The position numbers were made by a program, and so were the translations under genes. Shown piece by piece: positions 1 to 7,722 of a stretch of 64,000 bases of DNA. The stretch lies in contig JAUXOA010000091.1 of NCBI GenBank assembly GCA_030682475.1, forward strand, positions 1-64,000, given 5' to 3'. The notes under the pieces were generated by a model. The model was not told where the DNA came from, ran no database searches, and saw only the letters and a program-made list of their open reading frames with translations. Each line of letters opens with the position of its first letter. Positions within the stretch are counted from its first letter, which is position 1. The stretch comes from Rhodoferax sp. (GTDB taxonomy: Bacteria; Pseudomonadota; Gammaproteobacteria; Burkholderiales; Burkholderiaceae_C).

Positions 1-36
1 CGCGCTGAATCGCCAGTTAACTGGCGATTCAGCGCG
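1..36. repeat. Perfect 36-bp palindrome
   Basis: Bases 1-18 are the exact reverse complement of bases 19-36, with GTTAAC at the centre. As RNA it could form a roughly 16-bp stem with a TTAA tetraloop. It lies downstream (minus strand) of the DUF4279 gene and could end its transcript, although no T-tract is visible and the palindrome may extend beyond the window. A foldback assembly artefact at a contig edge is an alternative. Bases 37-121 hold no gene. Confidence 0.6.
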
Positions 37-121
37 AACACCCAGCAATCAGGAAACCATCAAGTAAGCTTGCAAACTTCGGGCTTCTGGAAAATTGATT
101 GGTACGGGGATTGGGGGCAGG

Positions 122-592
122 TCAAGAAAGCTGGTAATCCACATTTATAAAAGCACCAATTTCCGCCAGGAAGCGGATCGTCCTTGCACCGAAACCCACA
201 TCGGGCACCGATTCATTTTTATCAATAGATAAAACCAGGACCACGCCGATTCTGGACGATAAGTTGTGGCTTTTAATTACTTGCAGGATTTTTTCCTTGG
301 CCGGTTCTATTTTTTTAATGATGATATCCGTCATTTTATAAACGTCAATATTGTCCGTCATCGTTTCCGTTGATAACTCCCATGAACTGATTATGGGTTT
401 ATCTAGGGCACTGCGCGCGCCGGATGCATCGACTGAGGTAGGTTCGATGCCAATCAGACGCGTGATGTCATCAGGATTGAAATGATAACCACTGAGTGTG
501 AAGTGGGCTCGTGCTTTATTCGCTGCCAAGTTATTACCCTGATCAATTGATTGTAAATAGGACGAGAGATTATAGCGCATATGGGTGTCCAT
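122..592 (-). CDS. DUF4279 domain protein
   Basis: A protein of 156 residues. The core from about residue 30 (FTLSGYHFNPDDITRLIGIE) to the C-terminal end (RFLAEIGAFINVDYQ) resembles the DUF4279 family of small accessory proteins with no known function. I chose the ATG at 592 because AGGAGG sits 8 nt upstream of it. The frame is open further upstream, but that part is the frameshifted 3' end of the aprA remnant. So the gene's ribosome binding site is made of leftover aprA sequence and the gene seems to have replaced the lost aprA C-terminus. Its base composition is more AT-rich than the sulfur genes next to it, which suggests transfer. Family assignment is from memory. Confidence 0.7.
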   Translation of the reverse strand: MDTHMRYNLSSYLQSIDQGNNLAANKARAHFTLSGYHFNPDDITRLIGIEPTSVDASGARSALDKPIISSWELSTETMTDNIDVYKMTDIIIKKIEPAKEKILQVIKSHNLSSRIGVVLVLSIDKNESVPDVGFGARTIRFLAEIGAFINVDYQLS

Positions 593-598
593 CTTATG

Positions 599-986
599 GT
601 CCTCCTTGAGCATCTCCAGCTTCTCTTCTGCCACGGCGAAGCATCTTCTCGTTGGTGTTGTAGTAGGTGGAGGTGCCGGCAACATACTCGTCCATGATTT
701 TCTGCAGACGCATCTGCAGCATCTTGGGCGTGATGTAGTGCGGGTTGATGTCGATCACAGTGGTGTAGTCCTTATGCTCAAGGAAGGTGCGCACCGGCTG
801 GTAGATCTCTTCGGCCAGTTGTTCGACCAGCTTGATTCTCAGTTCCGTGCCGGTTTCAGCTTTCACGGCCTCGGCCCAGCGCATCATTTCGTAGGCGGCG
901 CCGCAGCACGCCATGCCGCCGCCAATCATGAGGATGTCGAGCTCTTCCTCGATGATTCTTGGATTTTAAAAAGTACCTTGTGACAT
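599..986 (-). pseudogene. aprA: Broken aprA (adenylylsulfate reductase alpha subunit) remnant
   Basis: AprA normally has over 600 residues and carries FAD for AMP-dependent sulfite oxidation to APS. Here only two pieces remain. ATG at 986 begins MSQGTF, then codon 7 is TAA where a lysine codon would be expected. The frame continues with the N-terminal FAD-binding start (IIEEELDILMIGGGMACCGAA). It then jumps within a few codons, at KLVEQLAEE, to a C-terminal part (EEIYQPVRTFLEHKDYTT through STYYNTNEKML). Most of the FAD and catalytic domains are missing. Near 642-645 one extra C (CGCCGTG instead of CGCGTG) shifts the frame. The expected continuation VAEEKLEMLKED is then read in another frame and stops where the DUF4279 gene begins. 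The three lesions together exclude a working enzyme. aprB and sat upstream are still open. Confidence 0.9.
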
Positions 987-1029
987 TTGCTTTTACCTAA
1001 TTCATCGGGTTATTGATGATCGGAACGGA

Positions 1030-1494
1030 TTATTTGCGGCGGATCAGTTCGTCCGGCCGACCGGCGCGGTAACCATCCATCATTTCCTTGGTGAACACGC
1101 CAGGGGTCGAGAGTTCAGCCATCTTGGGCATCGGTTTGCTGCCGTACGGATCAATGGAACTTTCGGCCGTGGTGCGGATCGGGAACTTGAAGCGCTTCAA
1201 CGTGCCGTTGCGGAACTTGATGGTCCACATGATCGAATCGGAGCCGCGCAGCGGCTGCACTGAACCTCCGAGAGGCACGATGTCGGCGTAGTGACGCACT
1301 TCGATCACATTTTGCGGACAGATCTTGACGCAGGAATAACATTCCCAGCACTGTTCAGTCTCATGGTTCCAGGCTTTCATCGCATGGCCGGTTTGCGAGC
1401 CGTCCTTGTCCAGCGCCATCAGATCGTGCGGGCAGATGTACATGCAGGCAGTCTTGTCCTGACCTTTGCATCCATCACATTTATCGGTTCTCAC
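1030..1494 (-). CDS. aprB: Adenylylsulfate reductase beta subunit (AprB)
   Basis: A ferredoxin-like subunit of 154 residues. It has two 4Fe-4S clusters (KCDGCKGQDKTACMYICP near residue 5; CWECYSCVKICP near 49) and the usual C-terminal tail that wraps the alpha subunit. It would pass electrons from AprA during APS formation in the cytoplasm, but the aprA downstream is a wreck. The start is odd. GTG at 1494 is the first standard start codon in frame. The family usually begins M-P-T-(F/Y)-V-(K/R)-T-D-K-C, and here the codon at the expected ATG is CTG (1504-1506, followed by CCA ACC TAC GTG). An ATG at 1513 is in another frame. The start may have been lost by mutation, so expression is doubtful. 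It lies 42 nt after sat. Confidence 0.85.
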   Translation of the reverse strand: MRTDKCDGCKGQDKTACMYICPHDLMALDKDGSQTGHAMKAWNHETEQCWECYSCVKICPQNVIEVRHYADIVPLGGSVQPLRGSDSIMWTIKFRNGTLKRFKFPIRTTAESSIDPYGSKPMPKMAELSTPGVFTKEMMDGYRAGRPDELIRRK

Positions 1495-1536
1495 GTAGGT
1501 TGGCAGTTCTCATCTCTTCTCTAGGGTTTACGGGAT

Positions 1537-2712
1537 TCATTGGGCATCAAGACCGGCGTAGTACTCGCGCAGTATTGCCAAAACTTCTGGACGACTGAAT
1601 TCGGGCGCAACTGGCGCGCCTTCAGACAGTGATTTACGCAACTGAGTGCCCGAAACCTGAAGTCGATCGGCGTCAGTGTGCGGGCAGGTGCGTGCCGATG
1701 CCATGCCGCCGCATTTGTAGCACCAAAATGAGATGTCGATCTTGAGCGGCTGTGTCTGTAGCGCACCGTCCGGAATGGTGTCAAAGATGTGGTGCGCATC
1801 GAACGGTCCGTAGTAACTGCCGACGCCGGCGTGGTCGCGCCCGACAATCTGGTGCGAGCAGCCGTAGTTCTGCCGGAACAGCGCATGCAGCAGTGCTTCG
1901 CGAGGTCCGGCATAGCGCATGTCGAGTGGGTATCCGGCCTGAATGACGGTTTTCTTGACAAAGTAATTTTCCGTCAGGGTGGCTATCGCTTTGGCCCGTA
2001 CTTCGGCTGGAATATCCCCCGGTTTGAGATTCCCAAGCAAGGAGTGAATCAGAATTCCATCGCAGGTTTCAATGGCAATTTTTGCAAGATACTCGTGTGA
2101 TCGGTGCATTGGATTGCGCGTCTGAAAGGCAGCAACCTTGCTCCATCCCAAGGCCTCAAACTGCGCTCGCGTCTGCTTGGGTGACATAAACAGGGCACCA
2201 TACTTCTCCGGGAAGTCCCCCTGAGACAGCACTTTGACCGGGCCGGCCAGATTGATCTCGCCCTGTTCCATGACCAACTTGACGCCAGGATGCTTCGGAT
2301 CATTGGTCTTGAATATGGTGGCACATTCGTGCGCCTTATCGATCTGATACTTTTCTGTCACAAGCATGGTCGCCAGGACGCTGCCGTTGTCCGGGTCGGT
2401 GAGGGCAATCTCGTCACCAATCTGGATCGCATCGGCCGCCGTCTGGGCAGCCGAGAGGGTGATCGGAATCGGCCAGAAGAGACCGTTCGCCATTTTCATG
2501 TCATCGCACACACCTTGCCAGTCGGCGTGTGTCATAAAACCGTGCAACGGTGTAAAGCCGCCAATGCCCAGCATGATGAGATCGCCTTTTTCGCGCGAAC
2601 TCACGCGCAGTGCAGGCAGCGTAGCCGCGCGCTTTCGTTCGAGCGCGAGCGCATCGCCTTCTAGCAGTAGCGGCAACAAATCACCGCCACCATGGGGATC
2701 AACTAAAGACAT
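1537..2712 (-). CDS. sat: Dissimilatory ATP sulfurylase
   Basis: Sulfate adenylyltransferase of 391 residues. In sulfur oxidisers it runs in reverse, making ATP and sulfate from APS and pyrophosphate. The ATP-binding motif [12 protein letters not shown] lies near residue 197 and the second signature GRDHAGVG near 291. A CxxC...CPHT element ([15 protein letters not shown]) near the C-terminus fits the zinc-binding homo-oligomeric type. The length is normal for the family and no APS kinase domain follows. It is followed by aprB and the broken aprA. With AprA lost, its APS supply in this direction is unclear, so it may be a relic or serve assimilation. No member of the shared TACCCAT promoter family is visible upstream. 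Confidence 0.95.
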   Translation of the reverse strand: MSLVDPHGGGDLLPLLLEGDALALERKRAATLPALRVSSREKGDLIMLGIGGFTPLHGFMTHADWQGVCDDMKMANGLFWPIPITLSAAQTAADAIQIGDEIALTDPDNGSVLATMLVTEKYQIDKAHECATIFKTNDPKHPGVKLVMEQGEINLAGPVKVLSQGDFPEKYGALFMSPKQTRAQFEALGWSKVAAFQTRNPMHRSHEYLAKIAIETCDGILIHSLLGNLKPGDIPAEVRAKAIATLTENYFVKKTVIQAGYPLDMRYAGPREALLHALFRQNYGCSHQIVGRDHAGVGSYYGPFDAHHIFDTIPDGALQTQPLKIDISFWCYKCGGMASARTCPHTDADRLQVSGTQLRKSLSEGAPVAPEFSRPEVLAILREYYAGLDAQ

Positions 2713-2855
2713 GTTCCTTGTTCTTTCTTTGTTTGGAACCCTCGCCTATACCGAATGGACGCAAGGATTCCTTATTCAATTTTGAAATAAGCTAATAGCG
2801 ATGTTACATGAAGAAAATCACATCCAGGCGACAAACTGTTTGATTCATCGCAAGT

Positions 2856-3836
2856 TCAGGCGATTGCCTGGTAGTAGAGGTTTTGCGGATGGTTCGCCTG
2901 GGCAAAGAAGAACCAGCGCTCAGCGAGCAGCCCCAGGTATTGCACGGCGAAGGCGAGCGGTAGCGCGCCGGGGGAAGCGGCCCACAGCCCGATCGTCAGA
3001 AGCAGCACCGGAAGTGCAAATACGGTAACCAGAAACACCCATTTAACCGAGCGCAAGGTGGCGCGCGACTGGCCGTGAAAGAACTCACGTGTGTTGAACG
3101 ATCCGCCCTGAAACCCCATCGATTTCTGGATGATGCGCGGGTGCTTGACGCCGATCGCAGTTTGCAGCGTCGATTTGGGTTTGAGGCGGTCATTGCGCAG
3201 CAGCGAGGCACCACGACTGAAGAACCCAAGCAGCGTGATGATGAGAGCCCAGGTAGCGTAAAAGCGTGTCAGCTCCGGTGCGTGGGTGGTCGCAAAGGCG
3301 GCAGCCAGCATGAAGCCGGAAGCGCCGCCCAGCAGGGTGTAATTGACCACGGTAAGCGGGCTGTGCCATTCACGCAGGAACGGCAGACAGGCGTAGATCA
3401 TCGCGGTGCACAGGAACAGCGCAAACGCGAGCACAGTGCCGATGACGCCGAGAACGACGGTCGCGTCGATCACAAGGCCATACGGCAGCGTGGTCACGGT
3501 CGGTTTCCAGCCGGTGAAGTGGGCCACACCGTAGAGCAATACCACGCCCATGAACGCTGGCAGCACGATGACTTCACGCGACAGCCACGAGGTGCGCCAC
3601 ATGGCGGCGGAGCGCCAGGCCCGTTCGGGACGCCCGAGGTGGAAGAACGAACTGAGCAGTCCCAGCGCGCTCAAGACCAGCACCAGCAGCGCACCGACGG
3701 CGTAGAACGACTGGCTGTTCTGCGCCGGCAGAAGGTTGAACAGTGCATAGGACTGCGCCGTGAACAACGCAAGAAACAGGCCCTGCGCAGCGCCAATCAA
3801 GGTGGTGAGGAAGATAACTGAGAAGGCGGGTTTCAT
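2856..3836 (-). CDS. soeC: SoeC, membrane anchor of cytoplasmic sulfite dehydrogenase
   Basis: A 326-residue, largely hydrophobic DmsC/NrfD-type protein with about eight membrane spans. It begins MKPAFSVIFLTTLIGAAQGL. In the SoeABC complex it anchors the catalytic subunits on the cytoplasmic face of the membrane and passes electrons to quinone. It lies 12 nt after soeB and ends the soeABC unit, and 143 nt separate it from sat. Family assignment to SoeC rather than another DMSO-reductase-type anchor rests on the partners and on the sulfur-oxidation setting. Confidence 0.85.
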   Translation of the reverse strand: MKPAFSVIFLTTLIGAAQGLFLALFTAQSYALFNLLPAQNSQSFYAVGALLVLVLSALGLLSSFFHLGRPERAWRSAAMWRTSWLSREVIVLPAFMGVVLLYGVAHFTGWKPTVTTLPYGLVIDATVVLGVIGTVLAFALFLCTAMIYACLPFLREWHSPLTVVNYTLLGGASGFMLAAAFATTHAPELTRFYATWALIITLLGFFSRGASLLRNDRLKPKSTLQTAIGVKHPRIIQKSMGFQGGSFNTREFFHGQSRATLRSVKWVFLVTVFALPVLLLTIGLWAASPGALPLAFAVQYLGLLAERWFFFAQANHPQNLYYQAIA

Positions 3837-3848
3837 GAGGGGATCTAC

Positions 3849-4580
3849 TTACCAGGTCGTCACATCGTCGAGCGACGGTTCCGACTTGTCCGGTTTGGGC
3901 AGGAGGCCGTCAATCTTCAACGGATTGTCGGTACGGATGAGTTCGTCTTTGTGGATGCGCATCGCCGTTTTGCGCCGTGGCAGATAGTGGTTCGCAGGAC
4001 GGGTGCCCCATTCCGGCATCAGCGCGTAGCCGGCGTTGTCGCGGATCGCCACTGAGACCTCCGAGTCGGGATCGTGGATGTCGCCGAACAGGCGCGCATT
4101 GGTCGGGCAGGCGAGCACACACGCCGGTTTGCGATCGCGTTCGGGCAGGGCAATGTCGGTGATCCGATCCACGCACAGCGTACATTTTGTCATTACCTTT
4201 TTCTTCTCATCGAGCTCACGCACACCGTAGGGGCAGGCCCAGGCGCAATATTTGCAGCCGATGCACTTGTCGGCATCGACCAGCACGATGCCGTCTTCAA
4301 GCCGCTTGTAACTCGCGCCCGTCGGGCATACCGGCACGCACGGCGGATCCTCGCAATGCAGGCACGACTTCGGAAAATGCACGGTCTGCGTATTCGGGTA
4401 TTCACCGACCTCGAAGGTCTGTACCCGATTGAAAAACGTGCCGGTCGGATCCGCATCGTAGGGATTGAAGTCGGCGAGTGGTCCGGCCATCCCGGAGGTG
4501 TTCCACTGCTTGCAGCTCGTCACGCAGGCGTGGCAGCCCACGCATACGTTCAGATCGATGACCAACGCGAGCTGGGTCAT
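3849..4580 (-). CDS. soeB: SoeB, iron-sulfur subunit of sulfite dehydrogenase
   Basis: A 243-residue, four-cluster ferredoxin subunit of the DMSO reductase family. Visible motifs are CVGCHACVTSCK (residue 11 on), CLHCEDPPCVPVCP, CIGCKYCAWACP and CTLCVDR...CVLACP. It carries electrons from SoeA to SoeC. I chose ATG 4580 (MTQLALVIDLNVC) because it forms an ATGA overlap with the soeA stop; the open frame extends 31 codons upstream into soeA and that part is not family-like. There is no twin-arginine signal, in line with a cytoplasmic complex. Confidence 0.9.
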   Translation of the reverse strand: MTQLALVIDLNVCVGCHACVTSCKQWNTSGMAGPLADFNPYDADPTGTFFNRVQTFEVGEYPNTQTVHFPKSCLHCEDPPCVPVCPTGASYKRLEDGIVLVDADKCIGCKYCAWACPYGVRELDEKKKVMTKCTLCVDRITDIALPERDRKPACVLACPTNARLFGDIHDPDSEVSVAIRDNAGYALMPEWGTRPANHYLPRRKTAMRIHKDELIRTDNPLKIDGLLPKPDKSEPSLDDVTTW

Positions 4581-7486
4581 ACCCGCCCTCCGCCGCCCGC
4601 AAAATAGGCCAGCCAGCGCGGGCGCGCTGTCGCCGTGCCGGGCGCACTCGGCACCGGCGCAAATTGCGGCCATGTGACCTGCTCCTCTGCAGCATCGGCT
4701 TTGTAGATCCGCACGCGCACGTCGTACCAGGCCGCCTGGCCCGTGACCGGATCGGAATTGGACATGACTCCTTCGCCGGGCTTGCCGGGAAGTTCCTCGC
4801 TGATCAGGTGATTGAGCAGGAAGCCGCGTTGCGACTCGTTGGCGCCGGGCGCGAGATGCCAGGCGCCGGCGGCCTTGCCGATGGCGTTCCAGGTCCAGAT
4901 GGTGCCGGGCTCAACCGCCTCGGAATAACTGGCAAGACAGCGCACCTTGCCCCATTGCGATTCCACCCACATCCAGCCGCCGTCTTCGATCCCCGCGGCG
5001 CGCGCAACGAGGGGATTGATGAACATAGGGTTGTGCGTGTGGATCTGCCGCAGCCAGGCGTTTTGTGAGTCCCACGAGTGGTACATCGCCATCGGTCGCT
5101 GCGTCACCGCGTTAAGCGGATATTTCGCCAGATCGGCTTGCTGCGCTTCCAGCGGCTCGTAGTAAAACGGCAATGGATCGAAATAGGTTTCGATGCGCTT
5201 TTTGAGGTGCGCCGGCGGTTTGCGCGACATGCCCTTGCCCTGCGCGGCGAGGCGAAATTTTTGCAATACCTCCGAATACAGGTGGATCAGGATCGGTTCC
5301 GCGTAGCGCTGGATGCGATTGCGCTGCGACCATTCGAGATAGCCCTGGTTCCAGTTGCGCATGTACTGGTAGGAGGCAGGAAGTTTGTAGTGGTAGACGC
5401 AGTTGTTTTTGGCGTACATCTCCCACTGCCGAGGATTGGGCTCGCCGCGCATGAATTTCTCGCCGCCTTTGCCGCGCCAGCCCGCCAGAAAGCCGATACC
5501 CGATCCGGGTTCGGTTTCATAGTTGGTGATGAAATCGGGATAGTCACGGTATTTGCGTTCACCATTCGGGCGCACGAAGGCTGGAAATTTCAGGCGACTG
5601 GCAAGCTCAATCAGCACCTCCTGAAACGGTTTGCACTCGCCACTCGGCGGCAGCACCGGAATGCGCACCGCGTCAACCGGGCCATCGAATTCCGAAATGG
5701 GTCGGTCCAGCATCGACATCACATCGTGGCGCTCGAGGTAGGTGGTGTCGGGCAACACCAGATCGGCGAACGCCGTGGTCTCCGACTGAAAGGCGTCGCA
5801 GACCACCAGGAATGGAATCTTGTACTCGCCGTCTTCGCCCCTGTCGTTGAGCATGTTGCGCACTTCTGACGTGTTCATGGTCGAATTCCACGCCATGTTC
5901 GACATGAACAGCATCAGCGTATCGATCGGGTACGGGTCACCACGCCAAGCGTTGGTGATGACGTTGTGCATCATGCCGTGCACCGACAGTGGGTACTCCC
6001 ACGAAAACGCTTTATCGATGCGCACCGGTTTGCCGTCATCGTCAACGAACAGATCATCCGGCTCGGCCGGCCAGCCCATTGCCATGCCGTCCAACGGCGT
6101 GTTGGGCTTGATCGCGAGCGGCGTGTTGGGCGTCTTGGCGCACGGTGGAATCGGCCGTGGAAACGGTGCTTTGTGGCGAAATCCACCGGGACGGTCGATG
6201 GTGCCGAGCAAGGTCATTAGGATCGCCAGCGAGCGGGTGGTGTGAAAGCCGTTCGAATGCGCGGCCAGACCGCGCATCGCATGGAAGGCAACCGGATTGC
6301 CGGTGGTGGTGTCGTGCTCCTTGCCCCAGCAGTCGGTCCAGGCGATGGGCAACTCAATCTTCTGGTCACGCGCGGTGATACCCATCTCATGCGCGAGGCG
6401 ACGAATCGAATCGACCGGAATACCGGTGATCCCCGCCGCCCATTCGGGCGTGTAGTCGGCGACGCGCTCCTTGAGAAGCTGGAACGCGGGCTTGACCGCC
6501 GTACCATCTGACAGAGCGAACTCACCGAGCAAAAACGGGTCGCAGCCCTCAGTGTGGGTGATCACCGCGCGGTTACTCACCCGATCCCACCAGAGCTTGT
6601 TTTGCGGATCGAAACAACCCTCTTCTTTTGGCACTTCGGTGCGTACAAACATGCCGAATTCGTCGTTGGCATCGTCCATGTTGACCAACTGGCCGGAGTT
6701 TGTATAGCGCACCAGGAATTCCCGGTCATACAGGCCCAGCTTGATGAGTTCGTGGATCAGTGCCAGCAGCAGCGCGCCGTCGGTGCCGGGTTTGATCGGC
6801 AGCCATTCGTCGGCGATCGCCGAATAACCGCTGCGGATCGGGTTGATCGAAATGAAACGTCCACCGTTGCGTTTGAATTTCGAGATCGCTATTTTCATCG
6901 GGTTGGAATTGTGATCTTCGGCCGTGCCCAGCATCACGAACAGCTTGGCGCGATCCAGGTCGGGCCCGCCAAATTCCCAAAACGATCCGCCGATGGTGTA
7001 GATCATTCCGGCCGCGATATTGACCGAACAGAAGCCGCCGTGCGCTGCGTAATTCGGCGTGCCGAACTGACGCGCGAACAGACCCGTCAGTGCCTGCATT
7101 TGATCGCGCCCGGTGAATAGCGCGAATTTCTTGGGGTCGGTTGCGCGGATCTTGCCGAGGCGGTCTTCCAGCGTCTTGAAGGCTTCGTCCCAACTCACCT
7201 CGACGAACTTGCCCTCACCGCGATCAGAGCCTGGCATGCGCTTGAGCGGTTTGGTCAGGCGCGCAGGCGAATACTGCTTCATGATGCCCGACGCGCCCTT
7301 GGCGCAGATCACGCCCTGGTTCAGCGGATGATCCGGGTTGCCATCGATGTAGCGCACTTCGCCGTTGCGCAAGTGCACCCGGATACCGCAGCGGCAGGCG
7401 CACATATAGCACGTGGTGTTGCGCGTCTCGGTGCTGGCTTCGGGTAGCACGGGGCGGCAAGGATCGTGTAGCGGTGCGGCAGACAT
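4577..7486 (-). CDS. soeA: SoeA, molybdopterin catalytic subunit of sulfite dehydrogenase
   Basis: A 969-residue molybdopterin oxidoreductase that oxidises sulfite directly to sulfate. The N-terminus carries the 4Fe-4S site CYMCACRCG...GVICAKG (residues about 26-63), followed by the molybdopterin domains and the dinucleotide-binding domain at the C-terminus. No TAT leader is visible, which fits cytoplasmic SoeA; the length is close to known SoeA proteins (about 970). It leads a soeA-soeB-soeC unit. Upstream, on the same strand, lies a promoter of the shared TACCCAT family (7605-7648). With aprA broken, this complex should be the main route for sulfite made by the reverse Dsr pathway. A polysulfide or thiosulfate reductase role is less likely because of the neighbours. 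Confidence 0.9.
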   Translation of the reverse strand: MSAAPLHDPCRPVLPEASTETRNTTCYMCACRCGIRVHLRNGEVRYIDGNPDHPLNQGVICAKGASGIMKQYSPARLTKPLKRMPGSDRGEGKFVEVSWDEAFKTLEDRLGKIRATDPKKFALFTGRDQMQALTGLFARQFGTPNYAAHGGFCSVNIAAGMIYTIGGSFWEFGGPDLDRAKLFVMLGTAEDHNSNPMKIAISKFKRNGGRFISINPIRSGYSAIADEWLPIKPGTDGALLLALIHELIKLGLYDREFLVRYTNSGQLVNMDDANDEFGMFVRTEVPKEEGCFDPQNKLWWDRVSNRAVITHTEGCDPFLLGEFALSDGTAVKPAFQLLKERVADYTPEWAAGITGIPVDSIRRLAHEMGITARDQKIELPIAWTDCWGKEHDTTTGNPVAFHAMRGLAAHSNGFHTTRSLAILMTLLGTIDRPGGFRHKAPFPRPIPPCAKTPNTPLAIKPNTPLDGMAMGWPAEPDDLFVDDDGKPVRIDKAFSWEYPLSVHGMMHNVITNAWRGDPYPIDTLMLFMSNMAWNSTMNTSEVRNMLNDRGEDGEYKIPFLVVCDAFQSETTAFADLVLPDTTYLERHDVMSMLDRPISEFDGPVDAVRIPVLPPSGECKPFQEVLIELASRLKFPAFVRPNGERKYRDYPDFITNYETEPGSGIGFLAGWRGKGGEKFMRGEPNPRQWEMYAKNNCVYHYKLPASYQYMRNWNQGYLEWSQRNRIQRYAEPILIHLYSEVLQKFRLAAQGKGMSRKPPAHLKKRIETYFDPLPFYYEPLEAQQADLAKYPLNAVTQRPMAMYHSWDSQNAWLRQIHTHNPMFINPLVARAAGIEDGGWMWVESQWGKVRCLASYSEAVEPGTIWTWNAIGKAAGAWHLAPGANESQRGFLLNHLISEELPGKPGEGVMSNSDPVTGQAAWYDVRVRIYKADAAEEQVTWPQFAPVPSAPGTATARPRWLAYFAGGGGRV

Positions 7487-7604
7487 GCAGGGGGTGTTTT
7501 TCTGGCTGGCGGGTTAACCAAATGGGTAATGCAAACGGTCCATAATCAGAGTGCAAGGGCAGGGTTTGCAGAGTGACCCTATTAAAGACAATGGCGCCCG
7601 GCCC

Positions 7605-7648
7605 CGTCTATAACCGACACGGGTAATCCGGTGTAGCCTGAATGGGTA
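7605..7648 (-). promoter_or_regulatory. Sulfur-regulon promoter of soeABC
   Basis: Read on the minus strand: TACCCAT (7648-7642), 16 nt, TACCCGT (7625-7619), then CGGTTATAGACG with a TATAGA -10-like element (about 7611-7606). The same elements at the same spacing occur upstream of 23886 and of tusA. The boxes start 23 bp apart, about two helical turns, and the second falls where a -35 element would be. No TTGACA-like -35 is visible, which suggests an activator-dependent promoter. TACCCAT fits the NarL heptamer TACYYMT. A further TACCCAT lies at 7528-7522 in the leader. Confidence 0.75.
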
Positions 7649-7683
7649 GCGTGACCGCTTCAGGTCTTCACGATGAATCAGCT

Positions 7684-7704
7684 CCGGGTAATGTATTACC
7701 ATGG
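7684..7704. promoter_or_regulatory. Inverted GGTAAT-GT-ATTACC operator-like element
   Basis: GGTAAT and ATTACC form a perfect inverted repeat with a 2-nt centre (core 7688-7701), just upstream of the preferred start of the histidine kinase gene at 7723. It resembles the half-sites of the neighbouring TACCC boxes and could serve autoregulation. This is inference from symmetry and position. Confidence 0.4.
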
Positions 7705-7722
7705 CATGTTTGCGACCTTCCC

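Noticed and set aside
2735-2760. CGGTATAGGCG (minus strand) before sat as a fourth regulon promoter
   Set aside because: It resembles GGTWATAGACG weakly, but no TACCC boxes stand at the required distance, so sat was not added to the regulon.
3075-3821. A long plus-strand open frame opposite soeC
   Set aside because: It is antisense to a clear membrane protein gene and has no recognisable domain.
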